Below are positions 24,622-32,602 of a DNA stretch of 64,000 bases, one piece after another. The stretch is from Actinomadura oligospora ATCC 43269. Its GTDB lineage: Bacteria > Actinomycetota > Actinomycetes > Streptosporangiales > Streptosporangiaceae. Each line of letters opens with the position of its first letter. The stretch's first letter is position 1. Both the position numbers and the translations under genes were made by a program. The notes beneath the pieces were generated by a model. That model was given only the letters and a program-made list of their open reading frames with translations, did no database searches and had not been told where the DNA came from. The stretch lies in NCBI RefSeq assembly GCF_000518265.1, contig NZ_JADG01000003.1, forward strand, positions 558,001 to 622,000, in the 5' to 3' direction.

Positions 24622-26268
24622 GTGGCCAAACCAGTGATCGTGACGGTGGACGACGATCCGGGCGTGTCCCGGGCCGTGGCGCGGGACCTGCGCCGCCGGT
24701 ACGCCGAGTCCTACCGGGTGCTGCGGGCCGAGTCGGGGCCGCAGGCGCTGGACGCGCTGCGCGAGCTGAAGCTGCGCGGCGACGACACCGCGGTGCTCGT
24801 CGCCGACCACCGGATGCCCGAGATGACCGGGGTGGAGTTCCTCGAGGAGGCGATGGACCTCTACCCGTTCGCCCGGCGCGTCCTGCTGACCGCCTACGCC
24901 GACACCGACGCCGCGATCCGCGCGATCAACGTCGTCGACCTCGACCACTACCTGCTCAAGCCGTGGGACCCGCCGGAGGAGAAGTTCTACCCGGTGATCG
25001 ACGCGCAGCTGGAGGCGTGGCGGCGCACCGACCGGCGGCGTCCGGGCGAGCTGCGGGTCGTGGGACACCGCTGGTCGGCGCGGTCTTATGAGGTGCGCGA
25101 CTTCCTCGCCCGCAACCAGGTGCCCTACACCTGGCTGCTGGACACCGCGCCCGAGGCCGCCGAGCTGCTCAAGGCGGCGGGCGACCCCGAGCTGCCGCTG
25201 GTCGTGACCGCCGACGGCACCCTGCTCAGCGCCCCCACCGACACCGAGCTCGCCGCCGTGGTCGGGCTGACCACCGCGCCCGGCGCGGACTTCTACGACC
25301 TGATCGTGGTCGGCGGCGGCCCGGCCGGGCTCGGCGCCGCGGTGTACGGGGCGTCCGAGGGGCTCAACACCGTGCTGATCGAGCGGCACGCGTCCGGCGG
25401 GCAGGCCGGGCAGAGCTCCCGGATCGAGAACTACCTCGGCTTCCCGGACGGCGTGTCCGGGGCGCAGCTCGCCGACCGCGCCCGCCGCCAGGCCGTCCGG
25501 TTCGGCGCCGAGCTGATCACCACCGGCGAGGTCACCGGGATCGCCGCGCACGGCCGGGCCCGCGTCGTCACGCAGGCCGACGGCACGACCGTCGCCGCGC
25601 ACGCGGTCATCCTCGCCACCGGCGTCTCCTACCGCCGCCTGGCCGCGCCGGGCCTGGAGGACCTGGTCGGACGCGGCGTCTACTACGGCGCGGCGATGGC
25701 CGAGACGCCCAGCTGCGAGGGCGAGGAGGTGTACGTCGTCGGCGGCGCGAACTCGGCCGGGCAGGCGGCGGTGAACCTCTCCAAGGTCGCCAGGAGGGTG
25801 CACATCCTGATCCGCGGCGAGAGCCTGGAGAAGTCGATGTCGCACTACCTCATCGAGCAGATCGCCGAGATCGGCACCATCGAGGTCCACCCGGGGACGG
25901 TCGTCACCGAGGGACGCGGCCAGGACCGGCTCGAGCGGCTCGTCCTGACCGGCCCGGACGGCGAGCGGACCGTCCACTCCCACTGGCTGTTCGTGTTCAT
26001 CGGCGCCGAGCCGGGCACGGAGTGGCTGAGCGGCGCCGTCGAACGCGACGAGGACGGCTTCATCGTCACCGGCCCCGACCTGGTCGCGGACGGACGCCGT
26101 CCGGCCGACTGGGAGCCGAACCGGCAGCCCTACCACCTGGAGACCAGCCTGCCCGGAGTGTTCGCCGCCGGGGACGTCCGCTCCGGCTCGATCAAACGCG
26201 TCGCCTCGGCCGTCGGCGACGGCGCGATGGCCGTCGCCCTCGTCCACCGCTACCTCGAGCAGGCATAG
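24622..26268 (+). CDS. Response-regulator receiver fused to thioredoxin-reductase-like enzyme
   Basis: 548 residues from the GTG at 24622 (GGAGGG upstream; the frame is open further upstream but is not protein-like). Residues 1-125 are a receiver: VTVDDDPGVSRAVARDLRRR, ADHRMPEMTG with the phosphoacceptor Asp, and a Lys near 115. Residues 135-215 resemble a glutaredoxin/thioredoxin fold (VVGHRWSARSYEVRDFLARN). Residues 230-548 are an FAD/NAD(P)-linked reductase (DLIVVGGGPAGLGAAVYGAS, YVVGGANSAGQAAVNLSKVA, GVFAAGDVRSGSIKRVASAV). The redox motif CxxC is reduced to one Cys in TPSCEGEEVYV, so standard thioredoxin reduction is doubtful. In many actinobacteria such fusions sit beside a cNMP-domain kinase; the likely partner here is at 46485-47921. 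Confidence 0.88.
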   Translation: MAKPVIVTVDDDPGVSRAVARDLRRRYAESYRVLRAESGPQALDALRELKLRGDDTAVLVADHRMPEMTGVEFLEEAMDLYPFARRVLLTAYADTDAAIRAINVVDLDHYLLKPWDPPEEKFYPVIDAQLEAWRRTDRRRPGELRVVGHRWSARSYEVRDFLARNQVPYTWLLDTAPEAAELLKAAGDPELPLVVTADGTLLSAPTDTELAAVVGLTTAPGADFYDLIVVGGGPAGLGAAVYGASEGLNTVLIERHASGGQAGQSSRIENYLGFPDGVSGAQLADRARRQAVRFGAELITTGEVTGIAAHGRARVVTQADGTTVAAHAVILATGVSYRRLAAPGLEDLVGRGVYYGAAMAETPSCEGEEVYVVGGANSAGQAAVNLSKVARRVHILIRGESLEKSMSHYLIEQIAEIGTIEVHPGTVVTEGRGQDRLERLVLTGPDGERTVHSHWLFVFIGAEPGTEWLSGAVERDEDGFIVTGPDLVADGRRPADWEPNRQPYHLETSLPGVFAAGDVRSGSIKRVASAVGDGAMAVALVHRYLEQA

Positions 26269-26509
26269 TCACCACTCCTGCCCTGGCCTGCCACGCGCCG
26301 GGCGACTCGATCGCATCCTCGGCCGCCCGCGCGGACGGTGAGGGCCACGACTGCGGTCGCCGCCGCCGCGCACACCGGTTCCGGCCTGCGCTGATACAGG
26401 CGCGCAAAAACTCTTCGAGAAAAAGTCCGGCGGGATGTCGATCCGGCGGAGGTCTGTGCGACGCGTCAGTGCAAGGCCGACGAGAACACCGCACAGAAGG
26501 ACCACCGCC

Positions 26510-27199
26510 ATGACCGCACAGACCCTCCCCACCGCCCAGACCGCACAGACCCTCCCCACCGCCCAGACCGTCACCCCGGCCGCGTCCCGGAGCGCGCTGG
26601 CCTGCGCAATGGCCGCGGGTCCGCTGTTCCTGGCGGCAGGGGTGATCCAGGGGCTGCTCCGCGACGGGTACGACTTCCGCCGCAACGCCATCAGCCAGCT
26701 CAGCCTCGGTGACCTGGGCTGGATCCAGGAGACCAGCTTCGTGCTCACCGGAGTGCTGATCATCATCGGCGCGGTCGGCGTGCGCCGAGCGCTGCACGGT
26801 GGGCCCGGCGGCACCTGGGCGCCCAGGCTCATCGCCGTGTTCGGGGCCTCGACCCTGGTCAGCGCGGTGTTCGCCGCCGACCCCGGCGCCGGCTTCCCCG
26901 CCGGGACCCCCGAAGGCCAGGCCGCCTCGCTCAGCACGCACGGCACCGTCCACATGGTCGTCGGCATGGTCGGCTTCGCGGCGCTGTGCGCGTCGTTCGT
27001 TGTACTGGCCCGGCGGTTCTCGGTTCAGGGCCGACGCGGCTGGGCGACGGCCTGCCGGATCGTTCCGGTGGCGGTCCTGGCCGGTTTCGTGGGCTCTGCC
27101 GCCAGCGTGTTGTCCTTCACGGCGGGGGCGGGGCTGGGCCTGGTGTGGCTCACCGCGACGACCGCGCGGCTCGCCACCGCGCCGTCGGCCGAACGGTGA
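26510..27199 (+). CDS. DUF998 family membrane protein
   Basis: 229 residues from the ATG at 26510 (AGAAGG upstream). After a repetitive Thr/Gln/Pro N-terminus there are six hydrophobic segments, beginning ALACAMAAGPLFLAAGVIQG and ending GLGLVWLTATTARLATA. The conserved DUF998 stretch YDFRRNAISQLSLGDLGWIQ follows the first segment, and GTVHMVVGMVGFAALCASFV matches the fourth. The family has no established function. The N-terminus carries a doubled nine-residue unit. Confidence 0.85.
   Translation: MTAQTLPTAQTAQTLPTAQTVTPAASRSALACAMAAGPLFLAAGVIQGLLRDGYDFRRNAISQLSLGDLGWIQETSFVLTGVLIIIGAVGVRRALHGGPGGTWAPRLIAVFGASTLVSAVFAADPGAGFPAGTPEGQAASLSTHGTVHMVVGMVGFAALCASFVVLARRFSVQGRRGWATACRIVPVAVLAGFVGSAASVLSFTAGAGLGLVWLTATTARLATAPSAER
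26516..26569 (+). repeat. 27-bp perfect tandem duplication at the start of the DUF998 gene
   Basis: 26516-26542 and 26543-26569 are identical; each codes for a Thr/Ala/Gln/Leu/Pro-containing nine-residue unit (AQTLPTAQT). The unit is in frame and lies before the first membrane segment. Recent slippage or unequal exchange is the simple explanation. Confidence 0.9.
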
Positions 27200-27227
27200 G
27201 CGCCGGAGCGCCGGCCGCCCTGGCGGG

Positions 27228-27599
27228 ATGTGGCTGGCCGGCCGCTACGCCGTCGTCACCTACGACCAGCGCGGCCTGTCCCGCAGCATCCTGACCGAGC
27301 GGCTCGGCATCACGCAGCTGGGGGCCGCGACGGCGCGCGCGTCGACGTCGCCGAGGTGCCGTAGCGCGTCCGGGTCGGAACGGATGCGGGTCGCGGCGGC
27401 GTCGGTGAACAGGTCCATCTGCTCGAGCCACAGGGCACGCAGGTCCTCGTCGGCGCCCCAGCCCTCCACGATCGCCCTGCCGTCCGAAAGCCTCTCCCGC
27501 CTGGACAAGGCCACCGGCTTCGCGCTCGGATTCCCGGGCGACTTCATCGCCCAGGCGTCCCCGTGGGCCTTCGGCGCCGCACTCGTCGACCCGTCCTGA
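27228..27599 (+). pseudogene. Alpha/beta-hydrolase remnant with its middle replaced
   Basis: 27228-27301 encodes MWLAGRYAVVTYDQRGLSRS and ILTE, the second-strand region of an alpha/beta-hydrolase. About 27488-27599 in the same frame encodes FALGFPGDFIAQASPWAFGA and ALVDPS-stop, which looks like the C-terminal FPGDH...F/AxxL end of the same family, with the catalytic His replaced by Phe. Between them the plus strand makes no sense, while the minus strand reads as a TetR fragment. The nucleophile region is gone, so it cannot be active. Confidence 0.55.
27302..27485 (-). pseudogene. TetR-family ligand-domain fragment
   Basis: The minus strand reads DGRAIVEGWGADEDLRALWL, EQMDLFTDAAATRIRSDPDA and LRHLGDVDARAVAA, typical helices of a TetR C-terminal domain. 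The HTH half is missing and there is no start. It lies inverted within the hydrolase remnant. Confidence 0.6.
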
Positions 27600-27639
27600 A
27601 CGACCGCCGCTCCAGGCACGTCATGCCCGGCCTCGGTCG

Positions 27640-28464
27640 CTACTCGCAGCCCTCGAACTGGGGGACGGCGACGACGGACATGTCCAGGCCGGAGCCGCCG
27701 AACCAGTGGCGCATGGACTTCGCCATCGTGCCGTCCTGGTACATCTGGGTGACCGCCTTGTTGACGGCCTCGCAGCCGTCCGTGTCGCCGGGGCGCATGC
27801 CGATGCCGGTGCGCTGTTCCCCGAACCGCGCGCCGAGCAGCCGGAACGGCGCGCCCTGCTGGTTGCGCAGCCCGGCCAGGATGGTGTCGTTCGTGGTGAT
27901 CGCGTCGATCCGGCCGTCCCGGAGCATCGCGGTGCACTGCGCGTACCCGTCGGTCTGCACCGGCCGGGCCGGGACGCGCAGCCCCTTGATGACCAGGTCG
28001 GCCGCGCCCGCGCCCTTGACCGCGCAGATCGGACGTCCGGCGAGGTCGTGGACGTTCCGGATACGCTGCTCGCTCGAGCGGACCAGGATGTCCTGATAGG
28101 TCGGCACGTACGGCCCGGCGAAGGCGATCCGCGTCTTCCAGTCGGCCCTCACCCAGTACGTGAGGATCATGTCGACGCTCTTCTCCTTCAGCAGGAGGCG
28201 TTCGCGGTCGGCCGCCGGAGTCGGGACGATCCGGACGCGTTTCCCGAGCGCCTTCGCGACGTAGGCGGCGACGTCCACGTCCAGGCCCTCGAACGTGCCG
28301 TCCTGCTTGCGCATGCCGATCCCCGGCAGATCCGGCCGCACCCCGGCGACCAGGGTCCCCTTCGCGAGCAGACCGGACTGGGCCCGCGCGTAGGGCAGGC
28401 AACCGGTCACGGCGGTGCTCGCCGCCAGCCACGCCGCGAGGCCCGGCGTGATCATTCTCCGCAT
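27640..28464 (-). CDS. Extracellular solute-binding lipoprotein, family 3
   Basis: 274 residues from the ATG at 28464. The N-terminus MRRMITPGLAAWLAASTAVT leads to a Cys with a plausible lipobox (AVTGC), so it should be a membrane-anchored lipoprotein. The mature part has the amino-acid-binding fold: LVAGVRPDLPGIGMRKQDGT, FEGLDVDVAAYVAKALGKRV, ADWKTRIAFAGPYVPTYQDI and MLRDGRIDAITTNDTILAGL. No permease or ATPase is adjacent, so it is an orphan binding protein, or one working with a transporter encoded elsewhere. Ligand likely an amino acid or similar polar solute. Confidence 0.85.
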   Translation of the reverse strand: MRRMITPGLAAWLAASTAVTGCLPYARAQSGLLAKGTLVAGVRPDLPGIGMRKQDGTFEGLDVDVAAYVAKALGKRVRIVPTPAADRERLLLKEKSVDMILTYWVRADWKTRIAFAGPYVPTYQDILVRSSEQRIRNVHDLAGRPICAVKGAGAADLVIKGLRVPARPVQTDGYAQCTAMLRDGRIDAITTNDTILAGLRNQQGAPFRLLGARFGEQRTGIGMRPGDTDGCEAVNKAVTQMYQDGTMAKSMRHWFGGSGLDMSVVAVPQFEGCE

Positions 28465-28545
28465 GGCGCGCACGCTAGCAACGCCGTCCGGTTTCCGCTG
28501 GGAGAACGACCACAAACGGCCGTCGGACGCCCGCTCCGGACGAAG

Positions 28546-29559
28546 TTATTTCAGATAGCCGAAGAGGTGCGTTCCCGACCAGCTCTGGTGGGTGATGCGG
28601 TAGTGGTGCGCGGCCTCGCTGTCGAGGTGGTTCGGACCGACGTCGACGGTGTCGGCGTGGGACCAGCCGCCGTCGACCCGCTGCTCGACGAAGTAACTGA
28701 ACTCGTTGAAGTCCAGCTCCGAGGACACGAACGTGTTGGTGATGGTGAGACTGCGGCGCCCCAGCGTGAGCGTGTGAGGCAGCAGGACGGTCTGGTCCCT
28801 CCAGCCGTGAGGTCCTTCGTGCAGGGGTTGCCACACCGCGGCCAGGGCCCCGTCCACGGCGACCGTCGCGGTCTGCATCGCGACGCCGGCGTCCAGACGG
28901 CGGATCAGCCGGACCCCGGTGTTGGCGGCGTCGATGGTCACGGTGAAACGGCTTGATCCGCCCCACGTGAACGCGCGGCCGTCGTCGGTGACGAGACGTG
29001 GGGGAGGCGGGCCGGTGCCGATGAGCGCGAAGAGGCCGAGGGCGGTGAGCAGTCCCGCCGCGGCGGCGAGCCCGGCCCAGACGCCGGTGCGGCGCCACGC
29101 GAACCCACGGCGGCGGCCCGGTGGGGCGACGACCGCCTGTTCGGTCTCCTGACCTGCCGGTGCGTCGTCGTCCTCGGGGCCGCCCGGAGAGCGTTCGGAG
29201 AGCGGCTCGTCACGTTCCGGGGTGGAGGCGGGCGCGGTGGAGAGCTGGGCGATCTTCGCCCGTTCCCAGGCCCGTTCCCAGTCGGGGAGCTGGTCCTCGG
29301 GCACGTGACAGGCCCGCAGGAACGCCAGCATGACCGCCTTCTTGGGGATTCTGCGCCCGGCGAGCATGTCCGCGCACGTGGCCCGCGCCAGCCGGGTCCC
29401 TCCCGCCCTGTTCGCCCGCAGTTCGAGCTCCCGCAGCGACGCGTCGGCCCGGGCGTACTGCTCGACCAGCAGCTTCGCCAGGTCCTGCGAGGACGTCACC
29501 GAGTCCAGCTCGGACCGGCGCACGGCCGGAGAGGCCGCCGGGTCATCACTTGTCGTCAC
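28546..29559 (-). CDS. HTH protein with membrane anchor and external beta-sandwich
   Basis: 337 residues from the GTG at 29559 (AGGACCAGG upstream; the open frame beyond it is non-coding). Residues 15-85 are an HTH-like region (DLAKLLVEQYARADASLREL, ATCADMLAGRRIPKKAVMLA) of the kind seen in actinomycete XRE-type proteins. An acidic linker is followed by one membrane segment (VWAGLAAAAGLLTALGLFAL, about 155-175). The outer 160 residues are beta-rich: FTVTIDAANTGVRLIRRLDA, TATVAVDGALAAVWQPLH and LPHTLTLGRRSLTITNTF, recalling carbohydrate-associated domains near DUF2961. It is divergent from the biosynthetic operon, so it may sense an extracellular sugar or product and control it (inference). 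Confidence 0.75.
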   Translation of the reverse strand: MTTSDDPAASPAVRRSELDSVTSSQDLAKLLVEQYARADASLRELELRANRAGGTRLARATCADMLAGRRIPKKAVMLAFLRACHVPEDQLPDWERAWERAKIAQLSTAPASTPERDEPLSERSPGGPEDDDAPAGQETEQAVVAPPGRRRGFAWRRTGVWAGLAAAAGLLTALGLFALIGTGPPPPRLVTDDGRAFTWGGSSRFTVTIDAANTGVRLIRRLDAGVAMQTATVAVDGALAAVWQPLHEGPHGWRDQTVLLPHTLTLGRRSLTITNTFVSSELDFNEFSYFVEQRVDGGWSHADTVDVGPNHLDSEAAHHYRITHQSWSGTHLFGYLK

Positions 29560-29967
29560 GCCTGGTCCTTCTGCGCTCGAGCCCTCCGTTGTCGCGCCAC
29601 CGATTATCCCATCCGAGAGCGTCCGAGAGTGTCTGACCGGTGACCCTCTGCGTCCGGTGGTGTCCGGTATTGGCGTCCGTCCCTCCCGAAGGGGTGACAG
29701 AGAACCGCGACCACGGCGCCCGGGACGTCGCCCCCTGGTGAGGAGCGGCGCCGCGCTCGAAGTGGCGCGCCGTCCTCGGTCTCGACGGTCAAGAACACGA
29801 TCAGCCCTGCTCCGGCCACTGTTCGGACCGGGCGCGGACGAGTCTGTCCGGGCCTGTCCGCCGCCCTGTTGGACACCTTCACGACCGGGCTTTCCTGGGT
29901 CCCGAGGCGCCGGCGGGGCCAAGGGTCGCCCGGCGCCACGGGAATCCAAGCGAAGGAGACAGGCACC
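29560..29967. promoter_or_regulatory. Divergent control region of the biosynthetic operon
   Basis: 408 bases between the HTH gene and the operon. A 10-bp unit (TCCGAGAGCG / TCCGAGAGTG) is directly repeated at 29612-29631 and GTCCGGT/GTCCGGTA occurs twice near 29655. TGTCCG occurs twice near 29850. No convincing -35/-10 pair was found. These repeats are candidate regulator sites. Confidence 0.35.
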
Positions 29968-30315
29968 ATGCCTCAGTTCACGCCAACGGCAGGAGCCCGC
30001 ACCGCCGAGCAGATCCAGAAGGCCGTCGGCCTCGCCCGGCAGATGGACGCGCTGATCGGCAGGCTCACCTACGACCGGAAGTTCGCCACGGACCTGGCGA
30101 ACAACCCACGGGAGACCCTCGCCGCCGCGCGGCTCCTGCTCGACAGGGAGGCGGTCGAGACCCTCATCACGGTCGACCCCGAACGCTTCGACAAGGCCTG
30201 TGAAGCGCTCTTCGACCTCGTCGACTCCGACTTCCTCCACAAGATCGTGATGCCGAGCTGCGACAGCGCGCACACGCGGCGGAGGTCGCCGTACCAGCAC
30301 GAGGCCACGGTCTGA
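29968..30315 (+). CDS. Precursor-like small protein, first gene of the biosynthetic operon
   Basis: 115 residues; GAAGGAGA lies nine bases before the ATG. Residues 10-95 are predicted all-helical with ALIGRLTYDRKFATDLANNP and RETLAAARLLLDREAVETLI, recalling the FxxDxxFxxxLxxNPxxxLxxxG pattern of Nif11/LigA-like RiPP leaders. Near the end comes LHKIVMPSCDS (Cys98, Asp99) and then a basic 17-residue tail ending YQHEATV. It has no signal peptide and no catalytic motif. The position ahead of an Asp/Asn hydroxylase and radical SAM genes suggests a peptide substrate, with the last 17-20 residues as core. It could instead be a small accessory protein. Confidence 0.55.
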   Translation: MPQFTPTAGARTAEQIQKAVGLARQMDALIGRLTYDRKFATDLANNPRETLAAARLLLDREAVETLITVDPERFDKACEALFDLVDSDFLHKIVMPSCDSAHTRRRSPYQHEATV

Positions 30316-30355
30316 CCCTGCACCGCCGACGACACCGGGCTCCAGGAGGCCACGC

Positions 30356-31162
30356 ATGACACCGGGACACGACCAGGGATCGACCCATCTCGAGGAGAGC
30401 CTGGCCCACCTGGAGCGCTGGTGCGAGGAACAGCGGATCGCCCGCTCGTCCGTCGCTCGCGTCATCGAAGGCGTGCGGATCAGCGGCCGGCCGGGGGGTG
30501 GCGAGCAGAGTCCGGGTCAGCGGGCTTCGGTCGCCATCCCCGGCCTCTCCGCCGCTCCCTGGTGGGACAGCGAGCGCTTCGCCTGGATACCTCGGCTGGA
30601 GGCCACCGCCCAGGCCGTCACCGAGGAGTACATCGCCGCGGCCGGCGGGCCGAGTGTCCTCGCCCGGTCCGAGCAGACCGCCCTCGCGGTCAGCGGGAGG
30701 TGGAAGACGCTCTACCTCTACTGCATCGGCAAGGCGTGCACGAAGAACATCGACGCGTGCCCGAGGACGATCGCGGCGCTGGACGCGATACCCGAGGCGA
30801 CGGGCGCGAGCGGTGGCATGTGCTACTTCTCGATCATGGACCCGGGCACCCATGTGGCGGCCCACACCGGCTACACCAACGCCCACCTGCGGTGCCATCT
30901 GGCGCTCGTCGCACCGGACGGCGCCCGGCTCCGCGTCCACGACGAGACGAGGGCCTGGACGCCGGGCGAGGTCCTCGTCTTCGACGACTCCTACGAACAC
31001 GAGGCATGGAACGCGTCCGACTCCGAACGCGTGGTGCTGCTGTTCGACATCTGGCATCCGGACCTGAACGACGACGAGGTGCGCGCTCTCACGTTCCTGA
31101 TGGGGCTGTGGCGCAGGCTCGTCGCCCGGCGTTTCTGGTCCAGCGAGATCCTGTCCCGCTGA
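30356..31162 (+). CDS. Aspartyl/asparaginyl beta-hydroxylase family dioxygenase
   Basis: 268 residues, AGGAGG before the ATG. Residues 115-235 are the Asp_Arg_Hydrox fold: GGMCYFSIMDPGTHVAAHTG, YTNAHLRCHLALVAPDGARL and VLVFDDSYEHEAWNASDSER. The two metal-binding His of this group are probably His170 (HTGYTN) and His215 (YEHEAWN), and Arg179 would bind 2-oxoglutarate. The family hydroxylates Asp or Asn in peptides or free amino acids and also acts in natural-product pathways. Residues 1-110 are helical with no family call. It follows the precursor-like gene by 40 bases; Asp99 of that protein is an attractive but untested substrate. Confidence 0.82.
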   Translation: MTPGHDQGSTHLEESLAHLERWCEEQRIARSSVARVIEGVRISGRPGGGEQSPGQRASVAIPGLSAAPWWDSERFAWIPRLEATAQAVTEEYIAAAGGPSVLARSEQTALAVSGRWKTLYLYCIGKACTKNIDACPRTIAALDAIPEATGASGGMCYFSIMDPGTHVAAHTGYTNAHLRCHLALVAPDGARLRVHDETRAWTPGEVLVFDDSYEHEAWNASDSERVVLLFDIWHPDLNDDEVRALTFLMGLWRRLVARRFWSSEILSR

Positions 31163-31207
31163 CCGGCGCGGACCTCGATCACCGCGTTCTCAAGGAGGTG
31201 AACCCGG

Positions 31208-32602
31208 ATGGCCCGCGTCGCGCTCGTCAACCTGGCCAGTCTTCCCATGCCCGGGAACGAGCCCATCTTCCCGATCGGGCTGCGATGTGTTCAGGACGCT
31301 CTGGACCGCGCGGACCACGACACCCGGCTCATCGATTTCGTGGCGGATCCGAGCGCCCTCCGGGACCTCTCATGGGCGGCCGAGCCCTGGGACGTCATCG
31401 GCTTCACGATCCGCAACATCGACCCCATCGACATGGCCTGCGACGGCCACGTCGACGACTATCAGGACTTCGTCGACAGGGTCAGGGCGGCGGCGGGGCC
31501 GAACACGCCGCTCCTGGTCGGCGGCGGCCCCGGGTACAGCCTGTTCGCCGACGCGTTGCTGGCGCGGCTGGGCTTCGATGTCGGCGTCGTCGGGCCCGGC
31601 GAGAAGGCGATGCTCGACATCGTCGCGGCCCCGGAGCGGTGGCGCGGCGCGGGCCGGAACCTGGGCGGGGAACGCCATCCGGGCTTCCTGCGGGACCCGC
31701 TCCAGCACCCCCGGGCCCTGCTGACGTCCTATGCCCGGCTGGAGGGCGCGACGATCGGCGTGGAGACACGACGCAAGACCTGCTACCAGGGCTGTGTCTA
31801 CTGCCCGTACGCCTACATCTCCGGCGACAACAAGGGCGATGTGAAACCGCTGGAACTGCTCGCCACGGAACTGCGGGACATCTACGACGCCGGAATCCGC
31901 CGGGTGTTCTTCACCGACAGCATCTTCAACGCCGAGCTCCGGTACGCCAAGCAGGTCGTCCGCATGCTCATCGAGCAGGATCTGCCCGGACTGACCTGGT
32001 CCGCGTACTTCACTCCGAAACCGTTCGACGACGAGTTCGCCGCCATGCTCGCGCCCAGCGACGTGGAGACGGTGGTCGTGTCCCCGGACAGCCTCGACGA
32101 CCGCATGATGAGGACGCTGGGCAAGAGCTTCGACACCCGCCACGTCACCAGGTTCCTCGAGCGGTGCAGGCGCCACGATCTCACCGTCCGGGTCAACATC
32201 GTGTTCGGCGGGCCGGGCGAGGACCGGGAGAGCGTCCGCACCAGCGCCGAGTACGCGAACTCCAGGCTCGCCCAGGACGAGCTGGTGATGAGCGTCGGCT
32301 ACCGGATCCTGCCGGGCACGGCGCTCGCCCGGCAGGTCTCCCTCGACGGGGACGACCTGCTGACCCCGACGTTCTATCCGCTGCCCCCGGACCTCTTCGA
32401 CTGGGTCATGACGGACTTCGACAGCCGGTTCGTCTCCACGCGCTGCCTGCTGAACCTCATGGCGGGACGGGCCTCGAGCAGGCGGATGACCAGGTTGCCG
32501 CTCCAGCCGGGCACGGCCCAGGAGGCGAGCGGCCTTCCCTACCTCGCCCTGAAACGCCAGGACGCCGTCCACCCCCGGCACGCTCTGGGCGGAGGGGCGT
32601 GA
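31208..32602 (+). CDS. Radical SAM enzyme with N-terminal B12-binding-type domain
   Basis: 464 residues behind a near-consensus AAGGAGGTG. Residues 1-140 show a Rossmann-like cobalamin-binding-type domain (VALVNLASLPMPGNEPIFPI, PLLVGGGPGYSLFADALLAR, DVGVVGPGEKAM) without an obvious DxHxxG motif. The radical SAM domain has the cluster motif CYQGCVYC (Cys192, Cys196, Cys199), an SVGYRILPGTALARQ C-terminal element and a VNIVFGGPGEDRES loop. Such enzymes methylate unactivated carbons or rearrange skeletons. The TGA overlaps the next GTG (GTGA at 32599-32602), so translation is coupled. The substrate may be the precursor-like peptide or a free amino acid. Confidence 0.85.
   Translation: MARVALVNLASLPMPGNEPIFPIGLRCVQDALDRADHDTRLIDFVADPSALRDLSWAAEPWDVIGFTIRNIDPIDMACDGHVDDYQDFVDRVRAAAGPNTPLLVGGGPGYSLFADALLARLGFDVGVVGPGEKAMLDIVAAPERWRGAGRNLGGERHPGFLRDPLQHPRALLTSYARLEGATIGVETRRKTCYQGCVYCPYAYISGDNKGDVKPLELLATELRDIYDAGIRRVFFTDSIFNAELRYAKQVVRMLIEQDLPGLTWSAYFTPKPFDDEFAAMLAPSDVETVVVSPDSLDDRMMRTLGKSFDTRHVTRFLERCRRHDLTVRVNIVFGGPGEDRESVRTSAEYANSRLAQDELVMSVGYRILPGTALARQVSLDGDDLLTPTFYPLPPDLFDWVMTDFDSRFVSTRCLLNLMAGRASSRRMTRLPLQPGTAQEASGLPYLALKRQDAVHPRHALGGGA

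Noticed and set aside
24568..26247. A 559-codon frame opposite the receiver/reductase fusion
   Set aside because: Shadow frame; the plus strand has intact receiver and FAD/NAD(P) motifs.
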